Assembly: GCA_036003885.1 (NCBI GenBank)
Contig: DASYSA010000087.1
Span: 1-11,722, forward strand
Origin: DASYSA01 sp036003885
GTDB lineage: Bacteria > Acidobacteriota > Blastocatellia > UBA7656
Length of the DNA: 11,722 nucleotides
Reading direction: 5' to 3'
Part shown: positions 1-6,679 of the stretch, piece after piece
Numbering within the stretch: the stretch's first letter is position 1
How the letters are laid out: every line of letters begins with the position of its first letter
Position numbers and translations under genes: made by a program
The notes under the pieces: generated by a model
Database searches by the model: none
The model's input: only the letters and a program-made list of their open reading frames with translations
What the model was told of the DNA's origin: nothing

Positions 1-801
1 CGTGTCGAGTGCGAATCTCGCAGCGACGAGGGAATGGGCCTGCTCTTCACCGTCGCGGACACCGGAATAGGCATCACCGTCGATCAGCAGCGCTCCATAT
101 TCCAGGCATTTACTCAAGCAGATGGGTCCACCACACGCAAATATGGGGGGACTGGGCTGGGTCTGGCAATCTCCTCCCAGTTGGTCAGCTTAATGCAAGG
201 GCGCATCTGGGTCGAGAGCAAGACCGGGCAGGGCAGTACGTTTCGCTTCACCGCCCGCTTTGGCGTCAAATCCGCTGCTGTTGATCGAGCCGAACCCGCG
301 CTGCGCTCCGTGGCGCCAGGCGACGCGATCCCGTCCTCGCTGCCGGTCCATCGGCCCGACGCAGCGCACTCCGGTTTCAACATACTGCTGGCAGAAGACA
401 ACCTGGTCAATCAGAAGCTGGCAATGCGACTTCTTGAAAAGCGAGGACACTCAGTTGTAGTGGCTGTGAATGGTCTGGAGGCTCTCGAGGCTCTGGAGCA
501 CCAGGAGTTCGATCTGGTGCTGATGGACGTTCAGATGCCGGAGATGAGTGGTCTTGAAGCAACGGAGGCCATACGGATCAAAGAACGAGAAACCGGAAGG
601 CATATCCCCATCATAGCTATGACGGCCCACGCGATGAGGGGTGACCGCGAGCGCTGCCTGGAGGCCGGCATGGACGGCTACGCCACGAAGCCACTCAGCA
701 TCGGCGAACTGTTCAAAGCGATTGAGGAAGTAATGGGCGGAGGTCAGAGGTCAGACATCAGAGGTCAGTCGGAGGTCGGGCTTCTGACTGCTGACCTCTG
801 A
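1..801 (+). CDS. Hybrid sensor histidine kinase, C-terminal part (HATPase + receiver)
   Basis: The reading frame is open from base 1, so the N-terminus and sensor region lie outside the window; the first ATG at 34 falls inside the ATPase domain and is not a start. Visible in order are the HATPase G1 box DTGIGI (from base 58), an F-box-like FQAFTQAD, the G2 box GGTGLGLA, and the closing strand GSTFRFTARF. After a linker of about 40 residues comes a receiver: acidic pocket AEDN, phosphoacceptor Asp in LMDVQMP (codon 526-528), AMTAHA and the conserved Lys in TKP. Such hybrids autophosphorylate on a His (upstream, not seen) and relay to the receiver Asp; the signal and partner are unknown. The receiver fold ends near EEVMGG. 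The last 18 or so residues are translated from a 7-base repeat array, and the stop codon lies inside that array, so the tail is probably not part of the fold. Confidence 0.93.
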   Translation, partial: RVECESRSDEGMGLLFTVADTGIGITVDQQRSIFQAFTQADGSTTRKYGGTGLGLAISSQLVSLMQGRIWVESKTGQGSTFRFTARFGVKSAAVDRAEPALRSVAPGDAIPSSLPVHRPDAAHSGFNILLAEDNLVNQKLAMRLLEKRGHSVVVAVNGLEALEALEHQEFDLVLMDVQMPEMSGLEATEAIRIKERETGRHIPIIAMTAHAMRGDRERCLEAGMDGYATKPLSIGELFKAIEEVMGGGQRSDIRGQSEVGLLTADL

Positions 802-825
802 TCTCTGACGTCTGACCTCTGACCT
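741..825. repeat. Heptad array A, inverted arms overlapping the kinase stop codon
   Basis: The left arm (741-768) is exactly four 7-base units of consensus AGGTCAG. The right arm (791-825), read on the minus strand, is five such units. The arms are complementary apart from one whole extra unit in the right arm and one A/G difference. They are separated by 22 bases, so RNA or single-stranded DNA could form a stem of about 28 bp. Looser related heptads continue to about 840. The stop codon of the upstream kinase (799-801) is inside the right arm. This may act as an end-of-transcript hairpin, but no T-tract follows, so a terminator role is only a guess. The same unit (register GTCAGRN) recurs at 1453-1549 and 11670-11722. 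Confidence 0.9.
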
Positions 826-843
826 CTGACCGCTGATCCCTAT

Positions 844-872
844 TTGTCTTTTGAAACGCCAGTCAATAAACT
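844..872 (+). promoter_or_regulatory. Possible sigma70-type promoter for gmhA
   Basis: TTGTCT (844-849, 4/6 match to TTGACA) and TAAACT (867-872, 4/6 match to TATAAT) are separated by 17 bases. Transcription would begin near 879-880, almost on the GTG start of gmhA at 881, where no Shine-Dalgarno is visible. That fits a leaderless message. Two 4/6 boxes are weak evidence and arise often by chance. Confidence 0.3.
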
Positions 873-880
873 AGTCCGCT

Positions 881-1453
881 GTGACTTTAGAACGCATTCA
901 GCAAATTGCCCGCGAGAGCATCGAGACCAAGCGCGCTTTCTTCGAGTCTCATTCTGCCACGGTCGTAGAAGCCGCATACATGATCGTCGGTTCGCTCAAG
1001 GCCGGCGGCAAGCTGCTGGTCTTCGGCAACGGCGGTTCGGCCGCTGATGCTCAGCACATCGCTGCCGAGCTCGTCAATCGACTAACCGGCGACCGCCCGC
1101 CAATCGCTGCGATTGCGCTGACAACCGACACATCGATTCTTACGTCGATCGGGAACGACTCTTCATTTGATGAGGTGTTCGAGAGACAGGTGCGGGCGCT
1201 CGGACGAGCGGGTGATGTCGTGCTGGCAATCTCGACCAGCGGCAATTCACCAAACGTCGTGCGCGCAGTGTCGGCGGCTCGGGAGTTGAGCATAAGGACA
1301 ATCGGGATGATAGGACGAACCGGAGGCAAGCTCGCATCCCTGGTCGACGTAGCGCTCATCGTCGACGCCGAGTCCACTCAGCGCATTCAGGAAACACACA
1401 TCACGATCGGTCATGTTCTATGCGAGTTGATCGAGGAGTCGCTCTTCCCGTGA
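881..1453 (+). CDS. gmhA: Phosphoheptose isomerase (D-sedoheptulose-7-phosphate isomerase), SIS domain
   Basis: This cytosolic enzyme converts sedoheptulose 7-phosphate to D-glycero-D-manno-heptose 7-phosphate, the first step to the ADP- or GDP-activated heptoses of LPS core or S-layer glycans. At 190 aa it has the usual GmhA length. The SIS phosphate-binding segments are FGNGGSAADAQHIAAEL (48-64) and ISTSGNSPNVV (117-127). Residues matching the E. coli metal and catalytic set are all present with a constant offset of two: His59, Glu63, Gln170 and His178 (in QETHITIGH). The start is GTG; no Shine-Dalgarno precedes it. The A of its TGA stop is also the first base of the next heptad array. The DHS-like gene follows in the same direction. 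A related SIS-family sugar-phosphate isomerase is the only realistic alternative. Confidence 0.92.
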   Translation: MTLERIQQIARESIETKRAFFESHSATVVEAAYMIVGSLKAGGKLLVFGNGGSAADAQHIAAELVNRLTGDRPPIAAIALTTDTSILTSIGNDSSFDEVFERQVRALGRAGDVVLAISTSGNSPNVVRAVSAARELSIRTIGMIGRTGGKLASLVDVALIVDAESTQRIQETHITIGHVLCELIEESLFP

Positions 1454-1549
1454 GGTGTCAGGTGGGGGGTGTCAGGGGTCAGGTGTAAGATGCCAGCTTG
1501 ACACCTGATCCCTGGACCCCTGACACCTGACACCTGACCCCTGACACCT
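1453..1549. repeat. Heptad array B, inverted arms between gmhA and the DHS-like gene
   Basis: The left arm (1453-1487) is five 7-base units (AGGTGTC, AGGGGTC and variants). The right arm (1500-1549) is seven units of GACACCT/GACCCCT/GATCCCT, with one extra G at 1514. A 16-base stretch (1471-1486) is perfectly complementary to 1530-1545, and 1453-1463 is complementary to 1525-1535, so several pairing registers are possible. Read in the register GTCAGGT/GTCAGGG, the unit belongs to the same family as arrays A and D. The array begins in the gmhA stop codon and ends 12 bases before the next ATG, so it fills essentially the whole intergenic space. Confidence 0.9.
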
Positions 1550-1561
1550 GGAACCTGCACA

Positions 1562-2512
1562 ATGTCGCGCTACAAAGTCGAGCCAATAGACCTCTCCAGG
1601 ATCGCAACATACCCGCTGGCTTCGCGGCCCAGTAAGGTAACTGCCGACGACTTCGCTCACCCCGTGAAAACTCAGTCATTGGTCAAGGAGTTTTTTAGGG
1701 GCCTGCCAAACATTTTGGCCGCTCGAGATCTGCAGCAGCTTGCTGAACTGATCCGCGAAGCGAGGCGCCGAGGCCGAGCAATCATCGTGGGTCTCGGAGG
1801 CCACGTGATCAAAACCGGTCTCGCGCCCGTCTTGATAGACCTCATGCAGCAAGGCTTCGTGACCGCGTTGGCAATGAACGGCTCGGCGATGATACACGAC
1901 TTCGAGATCGCCCTCGTTGGATCAACTTCTGAAGACGTTGACGCCACGCTCGGCTCAGGGAGTTTCGGCGGAGCAGAAGAGACCGGCCGGATAATCAACA
2001 ACGCGATCACCGTCGGGGCCGCAGATCGGATCGGGATCGGAGAGGCGATCGGGCGGGAGCTTCACTTGATGCAGCCAGCTCACCCAGAGATCTCATTGCT
2101 GTGGGCAGCATACGATGCGCGCGTACCGGTCACCGTGCATGTTGCCATTGGAACGGACATCGTGCACATACACCCTAATGTGGACGGCGCGGCGACCGGG
2201 CAGACGTCTCATCACGATTTTCGATTGCTCTGCTCTCTGGTGCGTGAACTCGATGGCGGCGGAGTCTATTTGAACCTCGGCTCGGCGGTCGTCTTGCCGG
2301 AAGTCTTCCTGAAGACCGTTACTGTGGTTCGCAATCTCGGGCATAGACTCGAGGATTTCACGACGGCGAACTTCGACTTCATTCAGCACTATCGACCCTT
2401 AACCAATGTGGTGAGACGACCTGTAGCGGGAAGCGGACAGGGCTTTTCATTCGTAGGCCATCACGAATTGATGATTCCATTGCTTGCAGCCGCAATTCTC
2501 AGCGAGTCATGA
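1562..2512 (+). CDS. Deoxyhypusine-synthase-like (DHS-like NAD/FAD-binding fold) protein
   Basis: A 316 aa soluble protein with no signal peptide or membrane segment. The central part looks like the DHS-like Rossmann superfamily: a strand and glycine turn AIIVGLGGHVIKTG (73-86), then LIDLMQQGFVTALAMNGSAMIHDFEIALVG (from 91), then SEDVDATLGSGSFGGAEETG (123-142). A second glycine-rich stretch, DGGGVYLNLGSAVVLPEVFLK (231-251), sits where true deoxyhypusine synthase has its GGGxPK catalytic lysine; that lysine motif is not evident here. The AMNGSAMIHDFE segment is also reminiscent of the C-terminal domain of LOR/SDH-type (ArgZ-like) proteins. I therefore infer a nucleotide- or NAD-binding enzyme of this superfamily, probably not making hypusine (an archaeal/eukaryotic modification). 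Its place after gmhA suggests, but does not prove, a carbohydrate-related role. The only Shine-Dalgarno candidate is a weak GGAA at 1550-1553, at the edge of array B. Confidence 0.6.
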   Translation: MSRYKVEPIDLSRIATYPLASRPSKVTADDFAHPVKTQSLVKEFFRGLPNILAARDLQQLAELIREARRRGRAIIVGLGGHVIKTGLAPVLIDLMQQGFVTALAMNGSAMIHDFEIALVGSTSEDVDATLGSGSFGGAEETGRIINNAITVGAADRIGIGEAIGRELHLMQPAHPEISLLWAAYDARVPVTVHVAIGTDIVHIHPNVDGAATGQTSHHDFRLLCSLVRELDGGGVYLNLGSAVVLPEVFLKTVTVVRNLGHRLEDFTTANFDFIQHYRPLTNVVRRPVAGSGQGFSFVGHHELMIPLLAAAILSES

Positions 2513-2591
2513 ATCGGCTACGGCACGACAGGAGGGAAATGGCGTCGATGAACATCGATCAAGTTCCGGTGGCGAGCCGCGTTGAAAACAC

Positions 2592-4892
2592 TCACTTCGG
2601 TGCCTTATCCAGCGCCTCACGCACCTTGCGGCCGAGGTCGCCGATGCTATAGGGCTTCTGGATCAACGGCGCGCCCAGCTCATCCCCAAAGCTCACCCGC
2701 GTCCCTTCCGGTGCATAACCCGAGATGAATATCGCCGGCGTGTTGCTCCCCAGCTTGCGGATCGCTTCGTATACCTGGCGGCCGCTCATTCGAGGCATCA
2801 CAATGTCCAACAACATCAGATCGATCTGAACCCCAGGATCTTTATAGATCTTCAAAGCCTCTTCCCCATCACTCGCAATCAATACCGTGTAACCGAGCTC
2901 TGACAGGAGTTGGGCCGCAAGCGTCCGCAAAGGCTCTTCATCTTCGGCAATCAGAATGGTCTCGGTGCCCCCTCGCAACGGCGGCTCGGCGCGCTCGACC
3001 AGTTGCTCGGCCGCGCCGTCACAAGCCGGGAACAAGATCCGAAAACTGCTGCCTTCACCCGGCACGCTCGAAACGTGAATGAGGCCGCCATGCTGCTGGA
3101 TGATGCCATAGACTACGGCCAGCCCAAGCCCTGTTCCTTTTCCCAAATCCTTGGTGGTATAGAACGGCTCGAAGATGTGCTGAAGCGTCTCCGGGTCCAT
3201 CCCCACACCCCGATCGGTTACTCGAATCTCGGCGAACCTTCCCGGCCTCGCCCACGAATGGGCGTGACAATACTCTTCGTCAAGGTCCAGACCCTGAGTC
3301 TGAATCACCAGCCGCCCGCCCCGCGGCATTGCGTCCCGAGCGTTCACGGCCAGGTTCATCAACACTTGTTCGACGTGTACCGGATCGGCGAGAACAGATG
3401 GAAGGCTCGCGTCGATATGGACGACCACCTCGACGTCCGCTCCGATCAGCCGTCTAAGCATCTTCATAAGGTCGGCAATCGTATCGTTGAGGTTGATGCG
3501 TTTCGGTTCAAGCCGCTGTCTCCGACTAAAGGTCAGCAATTGCTCAGTGAGAGCGGCGGCCCGGCGCCCCGCTTTGAGGATCTGCTCGACCTCCTGCCGC
3601 ATGGAGCTCGTTGCGTCCAGCCGTTCAAGCAGGAGTTGGCTGTATCCAATGATGGCGGTGAGGAGATTGTTGAAGTCGTGCGCGACTCCTCCGGCGAGTC
3701 TTCCTACCGATTCCATCTTCTGCGCCTGAAGCAACTGCTCCTCGAGACGGAGGTGCTCTTCCTCCGCCTGCCTGCGCTCGCTTATGTCGCGCGCGATGGC
3801 CTGAATCCCAACAGGCTTGCCCTTCTCGTACATGACCCGCGAGCTCACCTCTACAGGGACCCGTCCTCCATCCTTGGCGATCAGCTCGGCCTCATAGGTT
3901 GCGGATTGAGTGAGGCCGCTCAGTCTATCCATCAGGTGCTGCCCTACGATCTCTTCGCCCTCCAGTGCCACCAGTTGAGCGACGTTCATCCCGACCAGTT
4001 CATCGGCGCCATAGCCCACCATCTGTTCGGCTTTCTTGTTGGCAGACGTGACAATCCCCGCCAGATCGTGGGTGTAGATCATATCGTTGGCATTCTCGAA
4101 CAGATCGCGATAACGGGCCTCGGCCTCGCGCAGCCCCCTTTCGGCGCGTTTGAGCTCGGTTATGTCGTAAGCCATCCCTCTCACGATCGGAGAGGCGACA
4201 CCTTCGGTGCGCACCGTGTTGTGATATTCCCAGATTCGCTTCTCACCGCTTCGAGTCTGAACCAGCATCAGCCCTTTGGCAGCGCCTTCTCTGCGAATCG
4301 TCTCCAAATAAGTCTCAAACTGGTCGCGTACTTCAGGCGCCAGGAGATCCCGAATGCTCTGATTCACAAAGTCGCTCTGGACATAACCCAACAATTTGGC
4401 GGACCCCTCATTGAAAGAGAGAATCTGTCCATCGAGATCATGAGTGCAGATCAACTCGTGACTGTGTTCGACAAGATCGCGATAGCGATCGTCGATCACC
4501 ATATGCCGGTGTCGCTCCTCCTTCTCTCGCAGGACCTGCGCAATCGACGGCCCCAGTCTCTCAAGCTGTCCCTTGAGCACAAAGTCGGCCCCGCCCGCCC
4601 TGATCACTTCGGCTGCCGCGTGTTCTCCAATTGGCTCGGATAGGAATATCACCGGAACCCCGAGGGAGTGCTCCCTGCACAGGCCGAGGATCTCACTCGA
4701 TCCAAGTGTGATCAGGCCATGCTCGGCGAGTATCACGTCGTAGCTGGACTCCATCAACCTCGAAACGAGTTCGTCCCGATTCGTGGCTACATCGCACTGG
4801 CACACAAATTCAGCCTCGGCCAACACTGCGAGCATGCGCCGCACATCAGCATCATTATCGTCGAGGAGGAGAATCCGAATTGGTGTCGACAT
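2592..4892 (-). CDS. Hybrid sensor histidine kinase: degenerate REC - PAS - PAS - HisKA - HATPase - REC
   Basis: A cytosolic multi-domain kinase of 766 aa from ATG (4892); a TTG at 4907 would add five residues. ATG is preferred because MSTPIRILLLDDND starts a receiver directly. Numbering below is from the TTG. Receiver 1 (about 9-125) keeps the acidic pair (Asp16/17) and Lys112, but the phosphoacceptor position reads ILAEHGL with Glu62 instead of Asp. PAS domains span about 140-255 and 263-378 and are joined by a short predicted helix. HisKA has the H-box AGGVAHDFNN (His410). HATPase shows N518/N522, DRGVGM (565-570), FEPFYTT and GKGTGLGL (589-596). Receiver 2 (about 650-767) is complete: Asp656, Asp701 in LLDIVMP, Ser729 and Lys751. 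There is no membrane segment, so it senses internal signals or ligand-bound PAS domains. It converges with the DHS-like gene and diverges from xylA; a link to xylose is not shown. Confidence 0.93.
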   Translation of the reverse strand: MSTPIRILLLDDNDADVRRMLAVLAEAEFVCQCDVATNRDELVSRLMESSYDVILAEHGLITLGSSEILGLCREHSLGVPVIFLSEPIGEHAAAEVIRAGGADFVLKGQLERLGPSIAQVLREKEERHRHMVIDDRYRDLVEHSHELICTHDLDGQILSFNEGSAKLLGYVQSDFVNQSIRDLLAPEVRDQFETYLETIRREGAAKGLMLVQTRSGEKRIWEYHNTVRTEGVASPIVRGMAYDITELKRAERGLREAEARYRDLFENANDMIYTHDLAGIVTSANKKAEQMVGYGADELVGMNVAQLVALEGEEIVGQHLMDRLSGLTQSATYEAELIAKDGGRVPVEVSSRVMYEKGKPVGIQAIARDISERRQAEEEHLRLEEQLLQAQKMESVGRLAGGVAHDFNNLLTAIIGYSQLLLERLDATSSMRQEVEQILKAGRRAAALTEQLLTFSRRQRLEPKRINLNDTIADLMKMLRRLIGADVEVVVHIDASLPSVLADPVHVEQVLMNLAVNARDAMPRGGRLVIQTQGLDLDEEYCHAHSWARPGRFAEIRVTDRGVGMDPETLQHIFEPFYTTKDLGKGTGLGLAVVYGIIQQHGGLIHVSSVPGEGSSFRILFPACDGAAEQLVERAEPPLRGGTETILIAEDEEPLRTLAAQLLSELGYTVLIASDGEEALKIYKDPGVQIDLMLLDIVMPRMSGRQVYEAIRKLGSNTPAIFISGYAPEGTRVSFGDELGAPLIQKPYSIGDLGRKVREALDKAPK

Positions 4893-5040
4893 CAGAGAGC
4901 GGCTCAATGAACATTTACATGGGGGAGATACTAAGCGAACTACGATACGACTCGGGCGCTAATCCAGAACAGAGCCGGTCTATTGGCGAGGCGTCCAGGA
5001 ATCCCGGTTCTTCAGATCTACAGACTCAATTGTTGTCTCT
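4893..5040. other. Non-coding part of the divergent kinase/xylA gap
   Basis: This is the first third of the 479-base gap between the minus-strand kinase and xylA. Open frames here are short, run into the repeats and resemble no known protein. The kinase promoter should lie here on the minus strand, but I see no convincing pair of boxes, nor a clear Shine-Dalgarno upstream of its ATG. I see no RNA gene or attachment site in it. Confidence 0.5.
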
Positions 5041-5180
5041 GGGCGCATCGCCGTCAAGGGGAATGGGAAATGCGAAATTCGAAATGCGAAATTCGAAATG
5101 GAGCGAAACAGGGGCGCATCGCCGTCAAGGGGAATGGGAAATGCGAAATTCGAGATGCGAAATTCGAAATGGAGCGAAAC
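5041..5180. repeat. Tandem 69-base direct repeat (period 71)
   Basis: Bases 5041-5109 are repeated at 5112-5180 with a single difference (5083 A versus 5154 G). Each copy has two parts: a 26-base unique head, beginning GGGCGCATCGCCGTCAAGGG, followed by five 7-base units (GAAATGC or GAAATTC, the last GAAATGG) and then AGCGAAAC. The near identity points to a recent duplication of one arm of array C. Confidence 0.93.
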
Positions 5181-5263
5181 GGAGGGCCGAGTTGCCCTTT
5201 TGGACTCGACAGTGGCCCACAAATCCCGCATTTCGCATTTCGCATTTCGAATTTCGAATTTTC
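5067..5263. repeat. Heptad array C, inverted arms with nested hairpin
   Basis: There are two left arms (5067-5101 and 5138-5172) of GAAATGC/GAAATTC units. The right arm (5228-5263) is the inverse type, with three GCATTTC units followed by GAATTTC and GAATTTT. The units are in strict 7-base register, as in arrays A, B and D, but the sequence is unrelated and AT-richer. Between the arms a second inverted repeat occurs: CGAGT (5188-5192) with ACTCG (5204-5208), bracketed by GGGC (5184-5187) and GCCC (5215-5218). The whole could fold as a long stem with a nested hairpin at its tip. No transposase is adjacent, and I see no target-site duplication. Confidence 0.9.
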
Positions 5264-5282
5264 CTTTCTCTGCTGTTATAAT
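5253..5282 (+). promoter_or_regulatory. Extended -10 promoter for xylA
   Basis: TGTTATAAT (5274-5282) is a perfect extended -10 (TGn plus TATAAT). A poor -35, TTCGAA (5253-5258, 3/6), stands 18 bases upstream and is itself part of array C; extended -10 promoters tolerate weak -35 boxes. Transcription would start near 5289, giving a leader of about 83 bases. I see no clear operator palindrome around it. Confidence 0.65.
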
Positions 5283-5358
5283 TTCGCGGTCATCCGGAAG
5301 GCATTCAGCGAGCGAAGGCGAGCCCTCAGCTCGAATAGAAGGCTAATCTCAGCGAGAC

Positions 5359-5364
5359 AAGGAA
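5359..5364 (+). promoter_or_regulatory. Ribosome binding site of xylA
   Basis: AAGGAA lies seven bases before the ATG at 5372. It is one of the few clear Shine-Dalgarno sequences in the window and supports this start. Confidence 0.7.
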
Positions 5365-5371
5365 TAAGGCC

Positions 5372-6538
5372 ATGACAACGGATCGATATCAACCGCGTTC
5401 TGAGCATAAGTTTACCTTCGGACTCTGGACAGTTGGCAATCGCGGCCGCGACCCATTTGGCGAAGCCGTACGCCCTTCGCTGCCGCCCATCGACATCGTC
5501 CACTTGCTGGCAGAAGTCGGGGCATATGGAGTGAACCTTCACGACAATGACCTGGTTCCCATTGACGCAACGGGCGGCGAACGCGATCGAATAGTGCGTG
5601 AGTTCAAAGCCGCGTGCGAAAGCGATGGGCTGAAGGTCCCCATGGCCACGGTGAATCTCTTTTATGATCCCGTGTTTCGCGATGGCGCCTTCACGGCAAA
5701 CGACGCAGACGTCCGCGCTTATGCGATTCAAAAGACCCTGCAGGCTATGGACATCGGAGCTCAGCTGGGCGCGAAGATATTCGTACTGTGGGGCGGGCGT
5801 GAGGGGGTCGAAACCGACGGATGCCGCAGACCGGACGAAGCCATCAAACGCCTGCGAGCCGCGATCAACTACCTTTGCGAATACTCAATCGAACGAGGCT
5901 ATGGCTACAGATTTGCCATGGAAGCCAAGCCGAACGAGCCTCGCGCTGATATCTATATGCCGACCACAGGCGCCTATCTTGGGTTAATCGCCACGCTCGA
6001 CCATCCTGATCTGGTCGGCGTGAATCCGGAAGTGGCGCACGAACACATGGCCGGGCTGAATATGACGCACTCGGTCGCTCAGGCCTGGGAGGCGGGCAAA
6101 CTCTTTCACATCGACCTCAACGATCAGATTCCGGGCCGCTATGATCAGGACCTGCGATTCGGGTCAGCAAATCCGAAGACGGCATTCTGGCTGGTCAAGT
6201 TCCTCGAAGACGTGGGCTATGACGGGCCGCGCCACTTCGACGCTCATGCCTACCGCACCGAGGACTACGATGGGGTGAAGGAGTTTGCCCGCGGATGCAT
6301 GCGAACTTACCTTATCCTCAAAGATAAGGCCGCCCGCTGGAATGCCGACCCTGAGATCAAAACCCTGCTGGCTCAGATAGGCAAAACTCAAGGTAAGGGT
6401 CCACTCGATGCGTACTCAAAGGACCACTGCGCTTCGCTCCTGGCCCACACCTTCGATCGCGTCAGGCTCGCGGAGAAGGGGCTGCAGTACGAGCGACTCG
6501 ATCAACTGACAATAGACATCCTGTTGGGCGTGAGGTAA
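5372..6538 (+). CDS. xylA: Xylose isomerase (class I, Actinoplanes/Streptomyces type)
   Basis: This enzyme interconverts D-xylose and D-xylulose in the cytosol, using two divalent metal ions. At 388 aa it matches the short class I enzymes. The active-site set of the Streptomyces enzyme is complete with a constant offset of three: His57 and Asp60 (NLHDND), Trp19, Phe97, Trp140 (LWGGREG), Glu184 and Lys186 (AMEAKPNEP), Glu220 and His223 (VNPEVAHEHM), Asp248 (HIDLND), Asp258 and Asp260 (RYDQD) and Asp290 (HFDAH). It has its own extended -10 promoter and Shine-Dalgarno, and is the first gene of the xylose cluster. The next gene starts 141 bases on, with no strong terminator between, so readthrough into the transporter genes is possible. 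Confidence 0.97.
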   Translation: MTTDRYQPRSEHKFTFGLWTVGNRGRDPFGEAVRPSLPPIDIVHLLAEVGAYGVNLHDNDLVPIDATGGERDRIVREFKAACESDGLKVPMATVNLFYDPVFRDGAFTANDADVRAYAIQKTLQAMDIGAQLGAKIFVLWGGREGVETDGCRRPDEAIKRLRAAINYLCEYSIERGYGYRFAMEAKPNEPRADIYMPTTGAYLGLIATLDHPDLVGVNPEVAHEHMAGLNMTHSVAQAWEAGKLFHIDLNDQIPGRYDQDLRFGSANPKTAFWLVKFLEDVGYDGPRHFDAHAYRTEDYDGVKEFARGCMRTYLILKDKAARWNADPEIKTLLAQIGKTQGKGPLDAYSKDHCASLLAHTFDRVRLAEKGLQYERLDQLTIDILLGVR

Positions 6539-6560
6539 GTTGACCGACTTCGCCTGAGGA

Positions 6561-6582
6561 CTTGAGTCAAACGAGACTCGGG
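6561..6582 (+). other. Small hairpin in the xylA/esterase gap
   Basis: CTTGAGTC (6561-6568) can pair with GACTCGGG (6575-6582) around a 6-base loop, using two G-U pairs. No T-run follows, so it is not a typical intrinsic terminator. It could slow decay or partly attenuate between xylA and the downstream genes. The same 141-base gap holds a short palindrome, TGCCGCCGGCA (6605-6615). I found no convincing second promoter there. Confidence 0.3.
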
Positions 6583-6679
6583 CGACGATCCTGGAAATTT
6601 GCATTGCCGCCGGCATGATGAGTTGCAGCGGACGTATCGACGCCGGTACCACAAAACAAATCAGATTCCGAGGTGACTC

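Noticed and set aside
741..825. Array A as a conventional intrinsic terminator
   Set aside because: It folds strongly but lacks a T-tract after the stem; a termination role needs transcript data.
2544..2559. Palindrome GTCGATGAACATCGAT between the converging DHS-like and kinase genes, as a terminator
   Set aside because: The stem is short with almost no loop, and no T-run follows on either strand. The gap may hold a terminator, but this is not convincing evidence.
2910..4643. A 577-codon open frame on the plus strand opposite the hybrid kinase
   Set aside because: It lies wholly antisense to a gene with every expected kinase and receiver motif. Its translation has no recognisable domain, and it begins inside the kinase without a ribosome site. 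Long antisense frames are common in GC-rich genes.
5041..5263. CRISPR array
   Set aside because: The units are 7 bases and contiguous with no spacers; the 69-base repeat occurs only twice; no cas genes are present.
4880..5281. Open frames of 80-130 codons through array C on both strands
   Set aside because: Their apparent repetitive peptides come from the heptads and the 71-base duplication. No start signals or conserved features are visible.
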